DNA of 64,000 nt from Anaerolineae bacterium (GCA_020849765.1 JADLAY010000022.1:40135-104134), one strand, 5' to 3'; shown: positions 1 through 8,666, numbered from the stretch's first letter. Notes: a model not told the origin generated them from the sequence alone. Translations and numbers: made by a program.

Positions 1-76
1 GGTCGGGTAAGGGACAACTTCGTGCTAGAATCTAGAAAGAAAGTGTTCACTTGAAATTGAACGGTGAAACTGTGCC

Positions 77-514
77 ATGACCCGGCCCGCACCGCGCCCA
101 CAAGACCCTGACGCCTTCACCCCGCGCGATCATACCGGCATGTTGATCGCGAGCGTGATCATGGCCGGGCTGTCCTGGCTGGGACTCTACCACCTGATCA
201 CGACCGAGTACCCGCGCGTCGGCCAGCGTTTCATCTTCTTCCTGCTGCTCATGATCGCCGTCGCGGGCACGGCGATCCCGTTCGTGCGTTACCTCAACGT
301 GCGCTTCACGCGCGTGACGCAGCCGCTGCCGCCGAGCGGCGTGATCGTGCGCCAGGGCGTCTGGGTCGGGCTGTTCGTCGTGCTCTGTGCCTGGATGCAG
401 ATCCCGCGCGCGCTGACGCTGCCGATCGCGTTCTTCCTGGCGCTGGCGCTGATCGTGGTCGAAATCTTCCTGCGCAACCGTGAGATCCAGCATGAGCGTG
501 AAAATGCCGCCTGA
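77..514 (+). CDS. Small four-helix membrane protein, unknown function
   Basis: A 145-residue protein with four probable membrane segments (about residues 22-41, 50-68, 88-107 and 110-131), short charged loops and a charged C-terminal tail. There is no signal peptide and no enzymatic motif that I recognise. Its 3' end overlaps the start of selA by 23 bases, so the two are probably translated from one message. No function can be assigned. It is a real gene by reading-frame quality, hydrophobic pattern and tight linkage to selA. Confidence 0.7.
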   Translation: MTRPAPRPQDPDAFTPRDHTGMLIASVIMAGLSWLGLYHLITTEYPRVGQRFIFFLLLMIAVAGTAIPFVRYLNVRFTRVTQPLPPSGVIVRQGVWVGLFVVLCAWMQIPRALTLPIAFFLALALIVVEIFLRNREIQHERENAA

Positions 515-1868
515 CGCCCTGCGCGCGCTGCCCTCCGTCGATGCGCTCATTTCGAGTCCGGGCGGTGCGGCCCTGATCGAGCGCTATGGGCGGGCACCTG
601 CCGTCGATACGCTGCGCGGGCTGCTCGACGATGCGCGGACGCGCCTGCGCGGCGGTGAGTCCGTCGCTGCTGATGCAAGCAGCCTGCTCGACCGCGCGGC
701 GGTGCATCTCCACGAAGAAGCGCGCGGCACCCTCATCCCCGTGATCAACGCGACCGGCGTCATCATCCACACCAACCTGGGCCGTGCGCCGTTGAGCGAG
801 GATGCACTGGCGGCGGTGCGCGCCGTCGGCGGCGGTTACAGCACGCTCGAATACGATCTGGAAGCGGGGGCGCGCGGCAGCCGCCTTGCCCACCCGGAGA
901 CGCTGCTCTGTGCGCTGACCGGCGCGGAGGCGGCGCTGGTTGTCAACAATAACGCCGCGGCCACCGTGCTCATGCTGGCGACGCTGGCCCGCGGTCGCGA
1001 GGTGATCGTCTCGCGCGGGCAACTGGTCGAGATCGGCGGCGGCTTCCGCGTGCCGGACATCATGGCCGAGAGCGGCGCAACCCTGGTCGAGATCGGCACG
1101 ACCAATCGCACGCGTGCCGCCGATTACGAGCGCGCCATCACCGAGAACAGCGCCGCGTTGATGCGCGTCCACTCGTCCAACTTCAAGCAGATCGGCTTCG
1201 TCGAAGAGACGCCGATCACCGCCATCACGCGGGTGGCGCATGACCACGGTGTGCTCGCGCTGGACGATCTCGGCAGCGGCGCGCTGCTGGATACGGCGGC
1301 CTATGGACTGGCGCACGAACCGCTGCCGCAGGAAAGCCTACAGGCAGGCATGGATCTGGTCGCCTTCAGCGGCGACAAGCTGCTCGGCGGGCCGCAGGCG
1401 GGCATCCTGGTCGGCAAGCGCGAGCTGGTCGAGAGGCTCAAGCGGCATCCGCTGGCGCGCGCCTTCCGCGCGGACAAGATGACGCTGGCGGCGTTGGTCG
1501 CGACGCTGCTGCATTATCGCAAGGGCGAGGCCCTTGAGCAGATCCCCGTCTGGCGCATGATCGCGCGTCCGCTGGCGGAGGTGCGCGCGCAGGCCGCAGC
1601 CTGGGCCTCGCAGGTGGGCGGCAGCGTCGTCGACGGCTACTCGGCAGTCGGGGGAGGGAGCCTGCCCGGCGGCACGCTGCCGACGGCGCTGCTCGCGCTC
1701 AACGTGTCGTCCCCCGACATATTCACTGCGACTCTGCGCCGCGCTGACCCGCCAGTGATCGCGCGGATTCAGGACGGACGCGTCGTCTTTGACCCGCGCA
1801 CGGTGCTGCCCGAACAATCCGACAAGCTGATCGAGATCATCGGGCGCACGCTGCAAAGCGAAAGCTAA
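492..1868 (+). CDS. selA: L-seryl-tRNA(Sec) selenium transferase
   Basis: SelA is the PLP-dependent enzyme that converts seryl-tRNA(Sec) to selenocysteyl-tRNA(Sec) with selenophosphate. Family stretches are clear: HTNLGRAPLS near the N-terminus, a VVNNNAAA block, and FSGDKLLGGPQAG containing the PLP lysine. With the ATG at 492 that lysine is residue 296, next to its place in characterised SelA. A GTG at 480 in the same frame is the alternative start. Length of 458 residues is normal. The stop lies 2 bases before the MFS gene. selB, selC and selD are not in the window, so use of selenocysteine is implied but not shown here. Confidence 0.93.
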   Translation: MSVKMPPDALRALPSVDALISSPGGAALIERYGRAPAVDTLRGLLDDARTRLRGGESVAADASSLLDRAAVHLHEEARGTLIPVINATGVIIHTNLGRAPLSEDALAAVRAVGGGYSTLEYDLEAGARGSRLAHPETLLCALTGAEAALVVNNNAAATVLMLATLARGREVIVSRGQLVEIGGGFRVPDIMAESGATLVEIGTTNRTRAADYERAITENSAALMRVHSSNFKQIGFVEETPITAITRVAHDHGVLALDDLGSGALLDTAAYGLAHEPLPQESLQAGMDLVAFSGDKLLGGPQAGILVGKRELVERLKRHPLARAFRADKMTLAALVATLLHYRKGEALEQIPVWRMIARPLAEVRAQAAAWASQVGGSVVDGYSAVGGGSLPGGTLPTALLALNVSSPDIFTATLRRADPPVIARIQDGRVVFDPRTVLPEQSDKLIEIIGRTLQSES

Positions 1869-1870
1869 TC

Positions 1871-3100
1871 ATGCAAAAGCCCTCTGCCGCCAGCGAAAGC
1901 GGCTGGCGCTCGCTCCCGCGCAACATCTGGGTCATGACGCTGACCAGCTTGCTGACCGACGTCTCCTCGGAGATGGTGCTCAATCTGCTGCCGTTGTTCC
2001 TGGCCAACGTGCTTGGCGTCAAGACCAACGTCATCGGCCTGATCGAAGGCACCGCCGAAAGCCTGAGTAGCCTGCTCAAGATCGTGTCCGGCAGACTGTC
2101 CGACCGCATGGGCCAACGCAAACGGCTGGCCGTGGCCGGGTATGGCATTTCGGCCATCGCCAAGCCGCTGCTCTATTTCGCCACAAGCTGGTTTGGCGTC
2201 GCCTTCATCCGCTTCCTCGACCGCGTCGGTAAAGGCGTGCGCACCGCCCCGCGCGATGCCCTGATCGCAGACAGCACGCCGGATGACCGGCGCGGCCTGG
2301 CCTTCGGGCTGCACCGGGCGGGCGATACGCTCGGCGCGGTGCTCGGCGTCGGCATCGCGCTCTTGATCGTGCTCGCGACGCAGTCGGGCGACGTCGCCCT
2401 GGAACGCACCACCTTTCAGACGGTCGTCCTCTTCAGCGCGATTCCGGGCCTGCTCGCCGTCGCTGTGCTGGCCTTCGGCGCGCGTGATAGCGTTCGACCG
2501 CCATCGGCGGGGATGCCCGGATTGGGGCTGGGCGCACTGCCCACCGCCTTCAAGACATTCCTGCTGATCCTGGCGCTGTTCACGCTTGGGAATTCCGCCG
2601 ATGCCTTCCTGCTGCTGCGGGCACAGGAACGCGGCTTGAGCGTGCCCGGCGTGCTGCTGATGCTGCTGACGTTCAATCTGGTCTACGCGACAGTCTCGGT
2701 CGTCGCCGGGCGCTTCTCGGATCGCGTTGGGCGCAAGCGGCTGATCCTGAGCGGCTGGACGGTTTATGCGCTGCTCTATCTCGGCTTTGCCTTGGCGCAA
2801 ACCGCCTGGCAGATCTGGGTGCTCTACGCGGCCTATGGCGTTTACTACGGCATGTTCGACGGCGCCGCCAAAGCCATGGTCGCCGATCTGGTGCCATCGG
2901 ATCTACGAGGAAGCGCCTACGGCATCTACAACGGCGTCATCGCTCTGGCGGCGCTGCCCGCCAGCCTGCTCGCGGGCATCCTGTGGCAGGGCATCGGCGG
3001 CTGGGGCGGTTTCGGGGCGTCCGCGCCGTTCATTGCCGGGGCATTGCTGGCGGGTGCTGCGGCGTTATGGCTGATCGTCTGGCAACCGCGTGCTGCGTAA
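1871..3100 (+). CDS. MFS transporter
   Basis: A 409-residue protein with the major facilitator pattern: about twelve hydrophobic segments in two halves and the loop 2-3 motif GRLSDRMGQRKR, repeated in the second half as GRFSDRVGRKR. An RVGKGVRTAPRDALIADS stretch after segment 4 is typical of a broad group of uncharacterised bacterial MFS efflux proteins. The substrate cannot be told from sequence. It starts 2 bases after selA, so it is probably cotranscribed. No link to selenium transport can be shown. Confidence 0.85.
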   Translation: MQKPSAASESGWRSLPRNIWVMTLTSLLTDVSSEMVLNLLPLFLANVLGVKTNVIGLIEGTAESLSSLLKIVSGRLSDRMGQRKRLAVAGYGISAIAKPLLYFATSWFGVAFIRFLDRVGKGVRTAPRDALIADSTPDDRRGLAFGLHRAGDTLGAVLGVGIALLIVLATQSGDVALERTTFQTVVLFSAIPGLLAVAVLAFGARDSVRPPSAGMPGLGLGALPTAFKTFLLILALFTLGNSADAFLLLRAQERGLSVPGVLLMLLTFNLVYATVSVVAGRFSDRVGRKRLILSGWTVYALLYLGFALAQTAWQIWVLYAAYGVYYGMFDGAAKAMVADLVPSDLRGSAYGIYNGVIALAALPASLLAGILWQGIGGWGGFGASAPFIAGALLAGAAALWLIVWQPRAA

Positions 3101-3118
3101 AATCGCGCTTCCCACGCA

Positions 3119-3156
3119 TTAAATCTGGCTTAAATCCTCGTAGAGCGTACTAAAAT
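3119..3156 (+). promoter_or_regulatory. Response-regulator box: two TTAAAT repeats 11 bp apart plus -10
   Basis: TTAAAT occurs at 3119-3124 and 3130-3135, exactly one 11-bp repeat apart, and a TAAAAT -10-like hexamer lies at 3151-3156. The second repeat overlaps where a -35 would be. OmpR/PhoB-family regulators bind direct repeats with this period, so this fits self-activation of the response regulator downstream. The 10-mer GGCTTAAATC recurs at 8541-8550 upstream of the ApbE operon. Confidence 0.5.
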
Positions 3157-3194
3157 GAGAGCATAAGCGCTGATTGCACCTGCCGGGAACCCGC

Positions 3195-3890
3195 ATGACC
3201 CACATTCTCTTGATCGACGACGAGCGCAAGCTGACTGCGCCGTTACAGAGCGCCTTCGAACGTGAGGGCTACCAGGTCACGGTCGCACATGATGGGCACG
3301 AAGGCCTGAGCATGGCCCTGGTCAGCAAGCCGGACGTGATCGTGCTCGACGTGATGATGCCCGGCCTCGATGGCTGGCAGGTATGCCAGGCGATCCGCGA
3401 GCGCAGCAGCGTGCCGATCATCATGCTGACGGCGCTCGACGAAAGCGTCGACCGCATCAAAGGGCTGGAGATGGGCGCCGATGACTATCTGGTCAAGCCG
3501 TTCAGCTATCAGGAGCTGGAGGCGCACGTGCGGGCGATGCTGCGCCGCGTCCGGCTGGACGCAGGTGGCGATCCGCCGCATCAGGTAGCGATCGGCACGA
3601 TCGAACTCGACCTCGACTCGCATACGGTCACGCGCGCGGGCAAGCCGGTGACTCTGCGCCAGAAAGAGTTCGAGATCCTGACGCTGCTGATGACCAACGC
3701 GGGCAAAGTCATCACCCGCGAGCAGTTGTTCGATGAGATCTGGGGCACGGATTGGCTCGGCGATACGCGCACGCTCGACGTGCACATGAGCTGGCTGCGC
3801 TCGAAGCTGGAAGATGATCCGGCGCACCCGGCCTACCTGCAAACGGTGCGCGGCGTCGGCTACCGCTTCGCCGTGCCAGAAACGACCTAG
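3195..3890 (+). CDS. OmpR-family response regulator
   Basis: A 231-residue two-domain regulator. The receiver domain (about 1-118) has the acidic pair D9-D10, phospho-acceptor D52 in LDVMMPGLDG, T79 and K101 in LVKPFSY. The C-terminal winged helix (about 130-231) ends in the typical RTLDVHMSWLR and TVRGVGYRF. The ATG at 3195 is preceded by GGGA and gives the normal N-terminus MTHILLIDDE. A TTG at 3174 is less likely. The partner histidine kinase starts 2 bases after the stop. A TTAAAT repeat pair upstream suggests autoregulation. Confidence 0.93.
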   Translation: MTHILLIDDERKLTAPLQSAFEREGYQVTVAHDGHEGLSMALVSKPDVIVLDVMMPGLDGWQVCQAIRERSSVPIIMLTALDESVDRIKGLEMGADDYLVKPFSYQELEAHVRAMLRRVRLDAGGDPPHQVAIGTIELDLDSHTVTRAGKPVTLRQKEFEILTLLMTNAGKVITREQLFDEIWGTDWLGDTRTLDVHMSWLRSKLEDDPAHPAYLQTVRGVGYRFAVPETT

Positions 3891-3892
3891 CC

Positions 3893-5308
3893 ATGTTCCG
3901 GCGCAACACCATTGGCCGCCGCATTCTGCTGACCTTCACGCTGGTCGTCATCGGCGGCAGCCTGCTGCAACTGCTGATCTCCGGCACACAGCTTCAGGCG
4001 GCGATCCTCGAATTTCACCTGCACGATTTGGAAACCGAAGCGCTGATTGCCTCGTCGCAGTTAGGCTTTCGGACGGGCGAGCGCGACGAGGATGATGAGG
4101 GTCGCCTCCCGCAAGGAACGTCGTGGATACCGGCAAATCTGCGCTACGACTACTACATCGTCGATCCGTCGCTGACGGTCGTCGCCACATCCGAAGATGA
4201 CATCGCCACGGGGACGCGCATCGCCGAGACGGAAGAGATCCGGCAGGCGCAGCGCCAGGCGATTGGCCGGGCCATCCGCGATGGCAACTTCTACGTCGCC
4301 GCGCCGATCCCAAGCGGCGAACGCGGCCTCAGCTTCCTCGTCCTCTACGATACGACCGCCGATGCCTATGCCGACGTCGAAGCGCGCTGGCTGCAACTGA
4401 TCCTGTCGACAGTGCCGATCCTGGGCCTGGTCGTCATCGCCAGCCTGTGGATCTCGCGCACGATCGCACGGCCCATCCGCGCGCTCGACAACACCGCCCT
4501 GCAGATGGCGGATGGCGCTTTCGACGCACGGATCGAGATCGGCTCGGACGACGAAATCGGCAGGTTGGGGCACAGCTTCAACTACATGGCCGAGCAGCTT
4601 GCTGCGCTGCTCCGCTCACAGCGGGAGTTCATCAGCAACGCCGCCCACGAACTGCGCACACCGTTGATGACCTTCAAGCTGCGCATCGAAGCACTCGCCA
4701 CGGCGGATTTGCCGCCGGAGGAGCGGCAGACCTATCTGCGCGAGCTGAACGAGCAGGTCGATCACATGGCGTCGCTGGTGTCGTCACTGCTGATCCTGGC
4801 GCGTATCGACGAGGGGCGTCATCAGGTCAGCATCGAAGCCTACGACAGCACCGCCCTGCTGCACGACGTGGCGCGGCACTGGCGCATCGAGGCGCAGCGG
4901 GCCAACCTCGGCTTCGAGACCGACATCCCGGTCGATCTGCCGGACATCCGCGTTGCCTCGAACGACCTGCGCATGATCCTGGACAATCTGTTCAGCAATG
5001 CCATCAAATACACGAGGGTGGGCAAAGTCACCTTCAGCGCGGGACACAGCAAAGATGTGATCCTGCTCAAGGTGACGGATACGGGGAGTGGTTTTGCGTC
5101 AGGGGAAGGTGACCAGATCTTCACGCGCTTTTTCCGGGCGGCGGATGCGCGGGCCGCAGAGATTCCCGGCACCGGCCTCGGCCTCGCCATCCTGCAGAGC
5201 ATCGTCGCGCTTTATCATGGCCGGGTCGAAGCACACAGTGACGGCCCCGGGCAGGGTGCGCAGTTCATCGTCACCCTGCCGCTGAAGCCGCCTAGCTCTG
5301 CTGCATAA
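3893..5308 (+). CDS. Sensor histidine kinase
   Basis: A 471-residue membrane kinase. Order of parts: membrane segment 1 (about 11-32), extracytoplasmic sensor region (33-165), membrane segment 2 (167-188), HAMP linker (189-241), H-box NAAHELRTPL with the phosphorylated H252, N-box DNLFSNAIKYT, then DTGSG and GTGLGLAI ATP-lid motifs. The signal it senses is unknown and the sensor region has no recognised fold. It is cotranscribed with the response regulator. Its 3' end overlaps the 3' end of the convergent ferric-reductase-like gene by 17 bases. Confidence 0.92.
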   Translation: MFRRNTIGRRILLTFTLVVIGGSLLQLLISGTQLQAAILEFHLHDLETEALIASSQLGFRTGERDEDDEGRLPQGTSWIPANLRYDYYIVDPSLTVVATSEDDIATGTRIAETEEIRQAQRQAIGRAIRDGNFYVAAPIPSGERGLSFLVLYDTTADAYADVEARWLQLILSTVPILGLVVIASLWISRTIARPIRALDNTALQMADGAFDARIEIGSDDEIGRLGHSFNYMAEQLAALLRSQREFISNAAHELRTPLMTFKLRIEALATADLPPEERQTYLRELNEQVDHMASLVSSLLILARIDEGRHQVSIEAYDSTALLHDVARHWRIEAQRANLGFETDIPVDLPDIRVASNDLRMILDNLFSNAIKYTRVGKVTFSAGHSKDVILLKVTDTGSGFASGEGDQIFTRFFRAADARAAEIPGTGLGLAILQSIVALYHGRVEAHSDGPGQGAQFIVTLPLKPPSSAA

Positions 5309-5969
5309 CCTGGCGTACGACCGCTGGCTCAGATTGGCCGCTCTTGCGCAGGCGCAGCGCCAGCAGCCCGACCACGGCGACGACGCCGAGACTCATGAGG
5401 ATGCGCACGCCGAGGCGCTCGCCATCCGTGCCGGCAGTCAGGCCGTGCAGCGTGACCATGGCGAAGGTCAGGTAGCTGAGCAGGTGGATGCGCCTCCAGG
5501 TCTTGAAACCGATCCGCTTGCGCAGCGGGAAGCTCAGCGTGACGATGATCAGCCCCCAGAAGGCGAGCGTGCCGAGGCCGACGAACAACGGGCGATACGG
5601 CCCCTGGAACGGGATCAGGATGTCGCCCAGGCTGAACTGGAAGTACGTATCGAGCAGCAGCAGTGCCGCGTGCACGCCGCCAAGGATGAGCGCCAGCCAC
5701 GAGATCGTGCTGTGCATCGTGACTGAGAGCGGGCCGGGCGACCAGTTCTTGACGAACTGCGTGCTGACGAATAATCCCCAGACCATCGAGACGGCCAGCA
5801 AAACGTAGGCGATGATCCCTGCTGCGCGGATCAGGTGCCAGGTGAGACGGTCATCGGTCGTGAGCGCCGTGAAGAAGCCGCTGTTCAGCAGCCAGATAGC
5901 AGAAGCGCCGATGACGGCGACGCTGAAGATCAGGGTGAGGGTATCCAACCAGCGGGCGGATTTGATCAT
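5292..5969 (-). CDS. Ferric-reductase-like transmembrane cytochrome
   Basis: A 225-residue membrane protein with about six hydrophobic helices. Two histidine pairs are visible: one spaced H-X13-H in the helix after TM, and one spaced H-X12-H in the helix starting RIHLLSY. This is how ferric reductase-like and MsrQ-like proteins hold two b-hemes across the membrane. The ATG at 5969 has an AAGGAG site 9 bases upstream, so an extended upstream reading is not used. It is the last gene of an operon with apbE and a secreted protein. No FAD/NADPH domain is present, so it would pass electrons rather than bind NADPH. MsrQ is an alternative identity, but no msrP is adjacent. Confidence 0.8.
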   Translation of the reverse strand: MIKSARWLDTLTLIFSVAVIGASAIWLLNSGFFTALTTDDRLTWHLIRAAGIIAYVLLAVSMVWGLFVSTQFVKNWSPGPLSVTMHSTISWLALILGGVHAALLLLDTYFQFSLGDILIPFQGPYRPLFVGLGTLAFWGLIIVTLSFPLRKRIGFKTWRRIHLLSYLTFAMVTLHGLTAGTDGERLGVRILMSLGVVAVVGLLALRLRKSGQSEPAVVRQVMQQS

Positions 5970-6036
5970 GTTGAGTGCTCCTTGTCGTGGGCCGGATATG
6001 GGGGATGCGCCTGAATGACGCATCCCCAACCGGCGA

Positions 6037-7158
6037 TCAGTCGTGTTCCGATTCGTTTTCGAATTCGCGTTCGCCGATTTCACCGCCTTCGTCGTGGTCA
6101 TCATCGCCACGGAAGCCATTGTTGGGGAGCACCTGGGCGCTCGTTTCATCCAGCGACGGCACGTTGAAGACGGTCAGGTCGCTGCACGACCCGCTCAGCT
6201 CGACCAGATTGCGGGCGACCCAGGCCGATGCGCCGTTCGGCGTACCGACGACCAGCCAGCTTTGATCCGGGTTGGTGCCGCCAACGGGCACATTCAGGCC
6301 CGCCAGGCCGAAGCCGAGGACGCTGTAGCCGGTGCCGGGGCCGCTGCGCATGTTCGCCGCCTCGACGGCGACCGTCGCCGTGCACGGCTCGCTGGCCGCG
6401 GGCGCGCTGGTCGTATCCGAGACGGTCATCGGGCTATCGGCGGGCGCCGTGAGAAGGGCGTAGCTGACTGCATCCGCCGCACGCATGTGCACGTCGACGG
6501 ACGTATCGGCGGCGATCGGGCTGGATCGGAGCGTGAAGTCGTAGATGCCGGTGTCGAGCACGATGCCGAGGCCGTCGATGTTAACCCCGGCGGTGGCGAC
6601 GACGTGCCCGGCGTTATCGACTAACTGCGCGGTTGCGCCGCTGGATGGGTAACTGGCGGTGACGACCGCTGAGTTATTCATCGGCACTTCAAGGCGTACG
6701 TTGCTGCTCGGCGTGCCGCTCGTGAGCGGCAGGCTGTAGCCCTGGTCGAGCGTGAGCACGTTGGTCGCCGCCGCATCGACCGGGCCGATATCGGTCAGCT
6801 CGACCTGCGAGCTGATGCGCGCCAGCGCCTGCCGATGGGCGGGCAGCCGTTCGACCCTGACCGTGTGCGTGCCGGTGTTGGGGGCGATGCTCAATTCCAG
6901 CGCGCGCACGCGCGGATCAGCCTGGCGGAAGACGACGTTATCCTGTGCGTCGGTGACGACGACCGAGGCCATGCTCAGGTCGAGATGGATGACGCCGGTC
7001 GTGTTGGCGGGCAGCGCAATCGAGGCACTGACGCTCGGCCGGGAATCATCCAGCGTGATCAGGTCAGAGCTTGAGGCCGGGTCGCCCTGCGCCAGGGCCG
7101 GCAAAGCGGCGGCGGAGGCAATGACGATGCCCAGCGCCCATTTATGCAAGGACTTCAT
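6037..7158 (-). CDS. Secreted SH3-like domain protein
   Basis: A 373-residue exported protein. Residues 1-23 are a Sec signal peptide ending ALAQ. Residues 30-250 look like beta-rich repeats of unknown fold. An SH3b-like domain lies at about 258-325 (NMRSGPGTGYSVLG is typical). The tail from 350 is strongly acidic. A GAAGGAG site 9 bases before the ATG at 7158 fixes the start. It overlaps the 3' end of apbE by 17 bases, so coupling is likely. Residues 173-176 read SGAT, the core of the site ApbE modifies in FMN-binding proteins, but the surrounding fold does not look like FMN-bind. Confidence 0.75.
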   Translation of the reverse strand: MKSLHKWALGIVIASAAALPALAQGDPASSSDLITLDDSRPSVSASIALPANTTGVIHLDLSMASVVVTDAQDNVVFRQADPRVRALELSIAPNTGTHTVRVERLPAHRQALARISSQVELTDIGPVDAAATNVLTLDQGYSLPLTSGTPSSNVRLEVPMNNSAVVTASYPSSGATAQLVDNAGHVVATAGVNIDGLGIVLDTGIYDFTLRSSPIAADTSVDVHMRAADAVSYALLTAPADSPMTVSDTTSAPAASEPCTATVAVEAANMRSGPGTGYSVLGFGLAGLNVPVGGTNPDQSWLVVGTPNGASAWVARNLVELSGSCSDLTVFNVPSLDETSAQVLPNNGFRGDDDHDEGGEIGEREFENESEHD

Positions 7159-8086
7159 AATCGCGTTCTCCTTCGGTTGCAATAAAGGCGGTAAAACGGT
7201 CGGTGGCCAGCGCGGTGCCATCGGCGCGCACGAGCATGCCGGAGGCATCCCACTGACCGCCGAGCCAGTGCAGACCGCGCTCGCCGCCCATGAGCAGGAC
7301 GGCTTTGGCGAACGCATCCGCCAGCGCGCCGTTCGCGTGGATGACCGTCGCCGAGAGGACGTCGGTCTGTGCGGGTTGGCCGGTGCGCGGGTCGATGATG
7401 TGATGCTGCGCACGGCCATCGGACGTGTGCCAGCGGCGGTAATCGGTCGCGCTGGTGACGAGGCTGCCCCGGCTCAGATTGACCGAGGTCGTGATCGCAT
7501 CGGTGCCGGGTGCGCCGATGGCGATGCGCCAGCCGCTCTCGCCCTCCGGGGTGCCGCGCGCCGCGATGTCGCCGCCCAGGTTGACGATGGCCGGACCATG
7601 TACGGCCAGGCTTTCGACCAACTGCTGCGCTGCCCAGCCCTTGGCGATGCCGCCCAGATCGATGCCACTGCCGTGCGGCAGGCGCACCTCGCGCGTTCGT
7701 GGGTTGAGTTCGAGTGCGCGCCAGTCGGCGACCGCGACGTTCGTCGCAGCCTCCGGCGTCTGGATCGCTTCGAAGGTGCGGTCGTAACCGGCGGCGATCA
7801 GCGCAGGCAGCACCAGGGGATTGAACAGGCCATCGGTCAGGCGGGCGGCGTTCTTGGCCAGTACGAGCAGCGTGAACAACGTCTCGCTGACGACCACCAT
7901 CGCTCCGGCGGCGGCGTTCAGACGCGAGAGTTCGCTCTCCGGGCGGAAGCGCGACAGGCACGCTTCCAGGCGCTCGGCGGCGGCGGGCAGTTCAGCGAGG
8001 AGCGCCCCGCCGTCGTCCGCCGTTTCGAGCTTCGCTTCGACCGTGCAGCCCATCGCCCGGAAGCGGAGGTAGAAAAGCTGTTTCAT
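7142..8086 (-). CDS. apbE: FAD:protein FMN transferase (ApbE family)
   Basis: A 314-residue protein carrying ApbE motifs in order: RFRAMGCTVEAKL at the start, GGIAKGWAAQQL, NLGGDIAARG, HHIIDPRTG and the late ADAFAKAVLLMG metal-binding block. The family moves FMN from FAD onto a Thr/Ser of extracytoplasmic proteins with Mg2+. No lipobox or clear signal peptide is present, so its location is uncertain. The start ATG overlaps the upstream stop as TGATG. Its neighbours, a bis-heme membrane protein and secreted proteins, suggest an electron-transfer module outside the membrane. Confidence 0.9.
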   Translation of the reverse strand: MKQLFYLRFRAMGCTVEAKLETADDGGALLAELPAAAERLEACLSRFRPESELSRLNAAAGAMVVVSETLFTLLVLAKNAARLTDGLFNPLVLPALIAAGYDRTFEAIQTPEAATNVAVADWRALELNPRTREVRLPHGSGIDLGGIAKGWAAQQLVESLAVHGPAIVNLGGDIAARGTPEGESGWRIAIGAPGTDAITTSVNLSRGSLVTSATDYRRWHTSDGRAQHHIIDPRTGQPAQTDVLSATVIHANGALADAFAKAVLLMGGERGLHWLGGQWDASGMLVRADGTALATDRFTAFIATEGERDYEVLA

Positions 8087-8457
8087 CAGCGGGTCGAGCG
8101 GCTCGTCATCGGGACCGAGCGCTGGATGATGACCGGCTGCGGCGCGGTGATGCTGGACTGCGGCGCGGTGATGCTGGACTGCGTCGTCGATTGCTGCAGT
8201 TGAATCGTCGGCGCGCTGGCGACGATCTGCGGTTCGGCTGATTCGTCGTCCGGCAGGATGACGATGGTCGGCTCGGTGTGCGCGATCGTGATGTCTGACG
8301 CGGTGCTGTCGACCGTGGCGACGTCCGAGGCTGTGCTGGTCAGCGTCTGCTGATCGAGCGTGATCAAGCCCTGCGCGCCCATGATCGTGGCCACCGTGCT
8401 GCCGCTGACGAGGAATGTCCGCACGAGCAATTTGCGTGCGCGGTCTGAATTCGACAT
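8086..8457 (-). CDS. Small exported or anchored Thr/Ser/Pro-rich protein
   Basis: A 123-residue protein with a short basic N-terminus, one moderately hydrophobic stretch (about 11-29) and a low-complexity remainder rich in T, S, A and P. It contains two tandem copies of QSSITAP coded by a 21-bp DNA repeat. GGAGA lies 7 bases before the ATG at 8457. It is first in the apbE operon. I do not recognise the family. It may be a surface anchor or scaffold, but that is only inferred from composition. Confidence 0.55.
   Translation of the reverse strand: MSNSDRARKLLVRTFLVSGSTVATIMGAQGLITLDQQTLTSTASDVATVDSTASDITIAHTEPTIVILPDDESAEPQIVASAPTIQLQQSTTQSSITAPQSSITAPQPVIIQRSVPMTSRSTR
8138..8179. repeat. 21-bp tandem repeat, two copies
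   Basis: Two perfect adjacent copies of a 21-bp unit (8138-8158 and 8159-8179), in frame within the small exported protein, coding SSITAPQ twice. The copy number could vary between strains by slippage. Confidence 0.9.
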
Positions 8458-8520
8458 TGTGGTGTCTCCATGCGTTCTCAATCGGACTGCTACAGCGTAT
8501 GCCGAAGCGCGGCGGCTTGC

Positions 8521-8560
8521 TTAAACGCGAACTCAAATGTGGCTTAAATCTGCGTTAAAT
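8521..8560 (-). promoter_or_regulatory. Array of TTAAAT-type repeats upstream of the apbE operon
   Basis: On the plus strand TTAAAC (8521), TCAAAT (8533), TTAAAT (8544) and TTAAAT (8555) are spaced 12, 11 and 11 bp. The array ends 64 bp before the first start of the operon. The segment GGCTTAAATC is identical to one upstream of the response regulator at 3195, which suggests that regulator binds here. The repeats face the other way relative to transcription than at 3119. Confidence 0.5.
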
Positions 8561-8630
8561 GGCTGAGAAGTGGGGGACGAGGGCTATCGGGGCGCGATTC
8601 AGGGTGCCCCAGCGTGCCATAAATTCAGCG

Positions 8631-8666
8631 TGAACAAAGAGACGCCCGTCGTGCCCGGCGGGTGTC
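8631..8666 (-). terminator. Candidate terminator of the TetR gene
   Basis: GACGCCCG at 8641-8648 can pair with CGGGTGTC at 8659-8666 (one G-U pair). Reading the minus strand, the stem is followed by a moderately T-rich run. The hairpin touches the stop codon. The T-run is weak. Confidence 0.35.

Noticed and set aside
17..68. Dyads near the left edge (CTAG-aat-CTAG and TTCAC-N13-GTGAA)
   Set aside because: Short or widely spaced arms with no clear promoter; the upstream context is outside the window.
306..1316. Minus-strand frame opposite selA
   Set aside because: Low-complexity Arg/Ala-rich translation, no ribosome site, and selA is certain.
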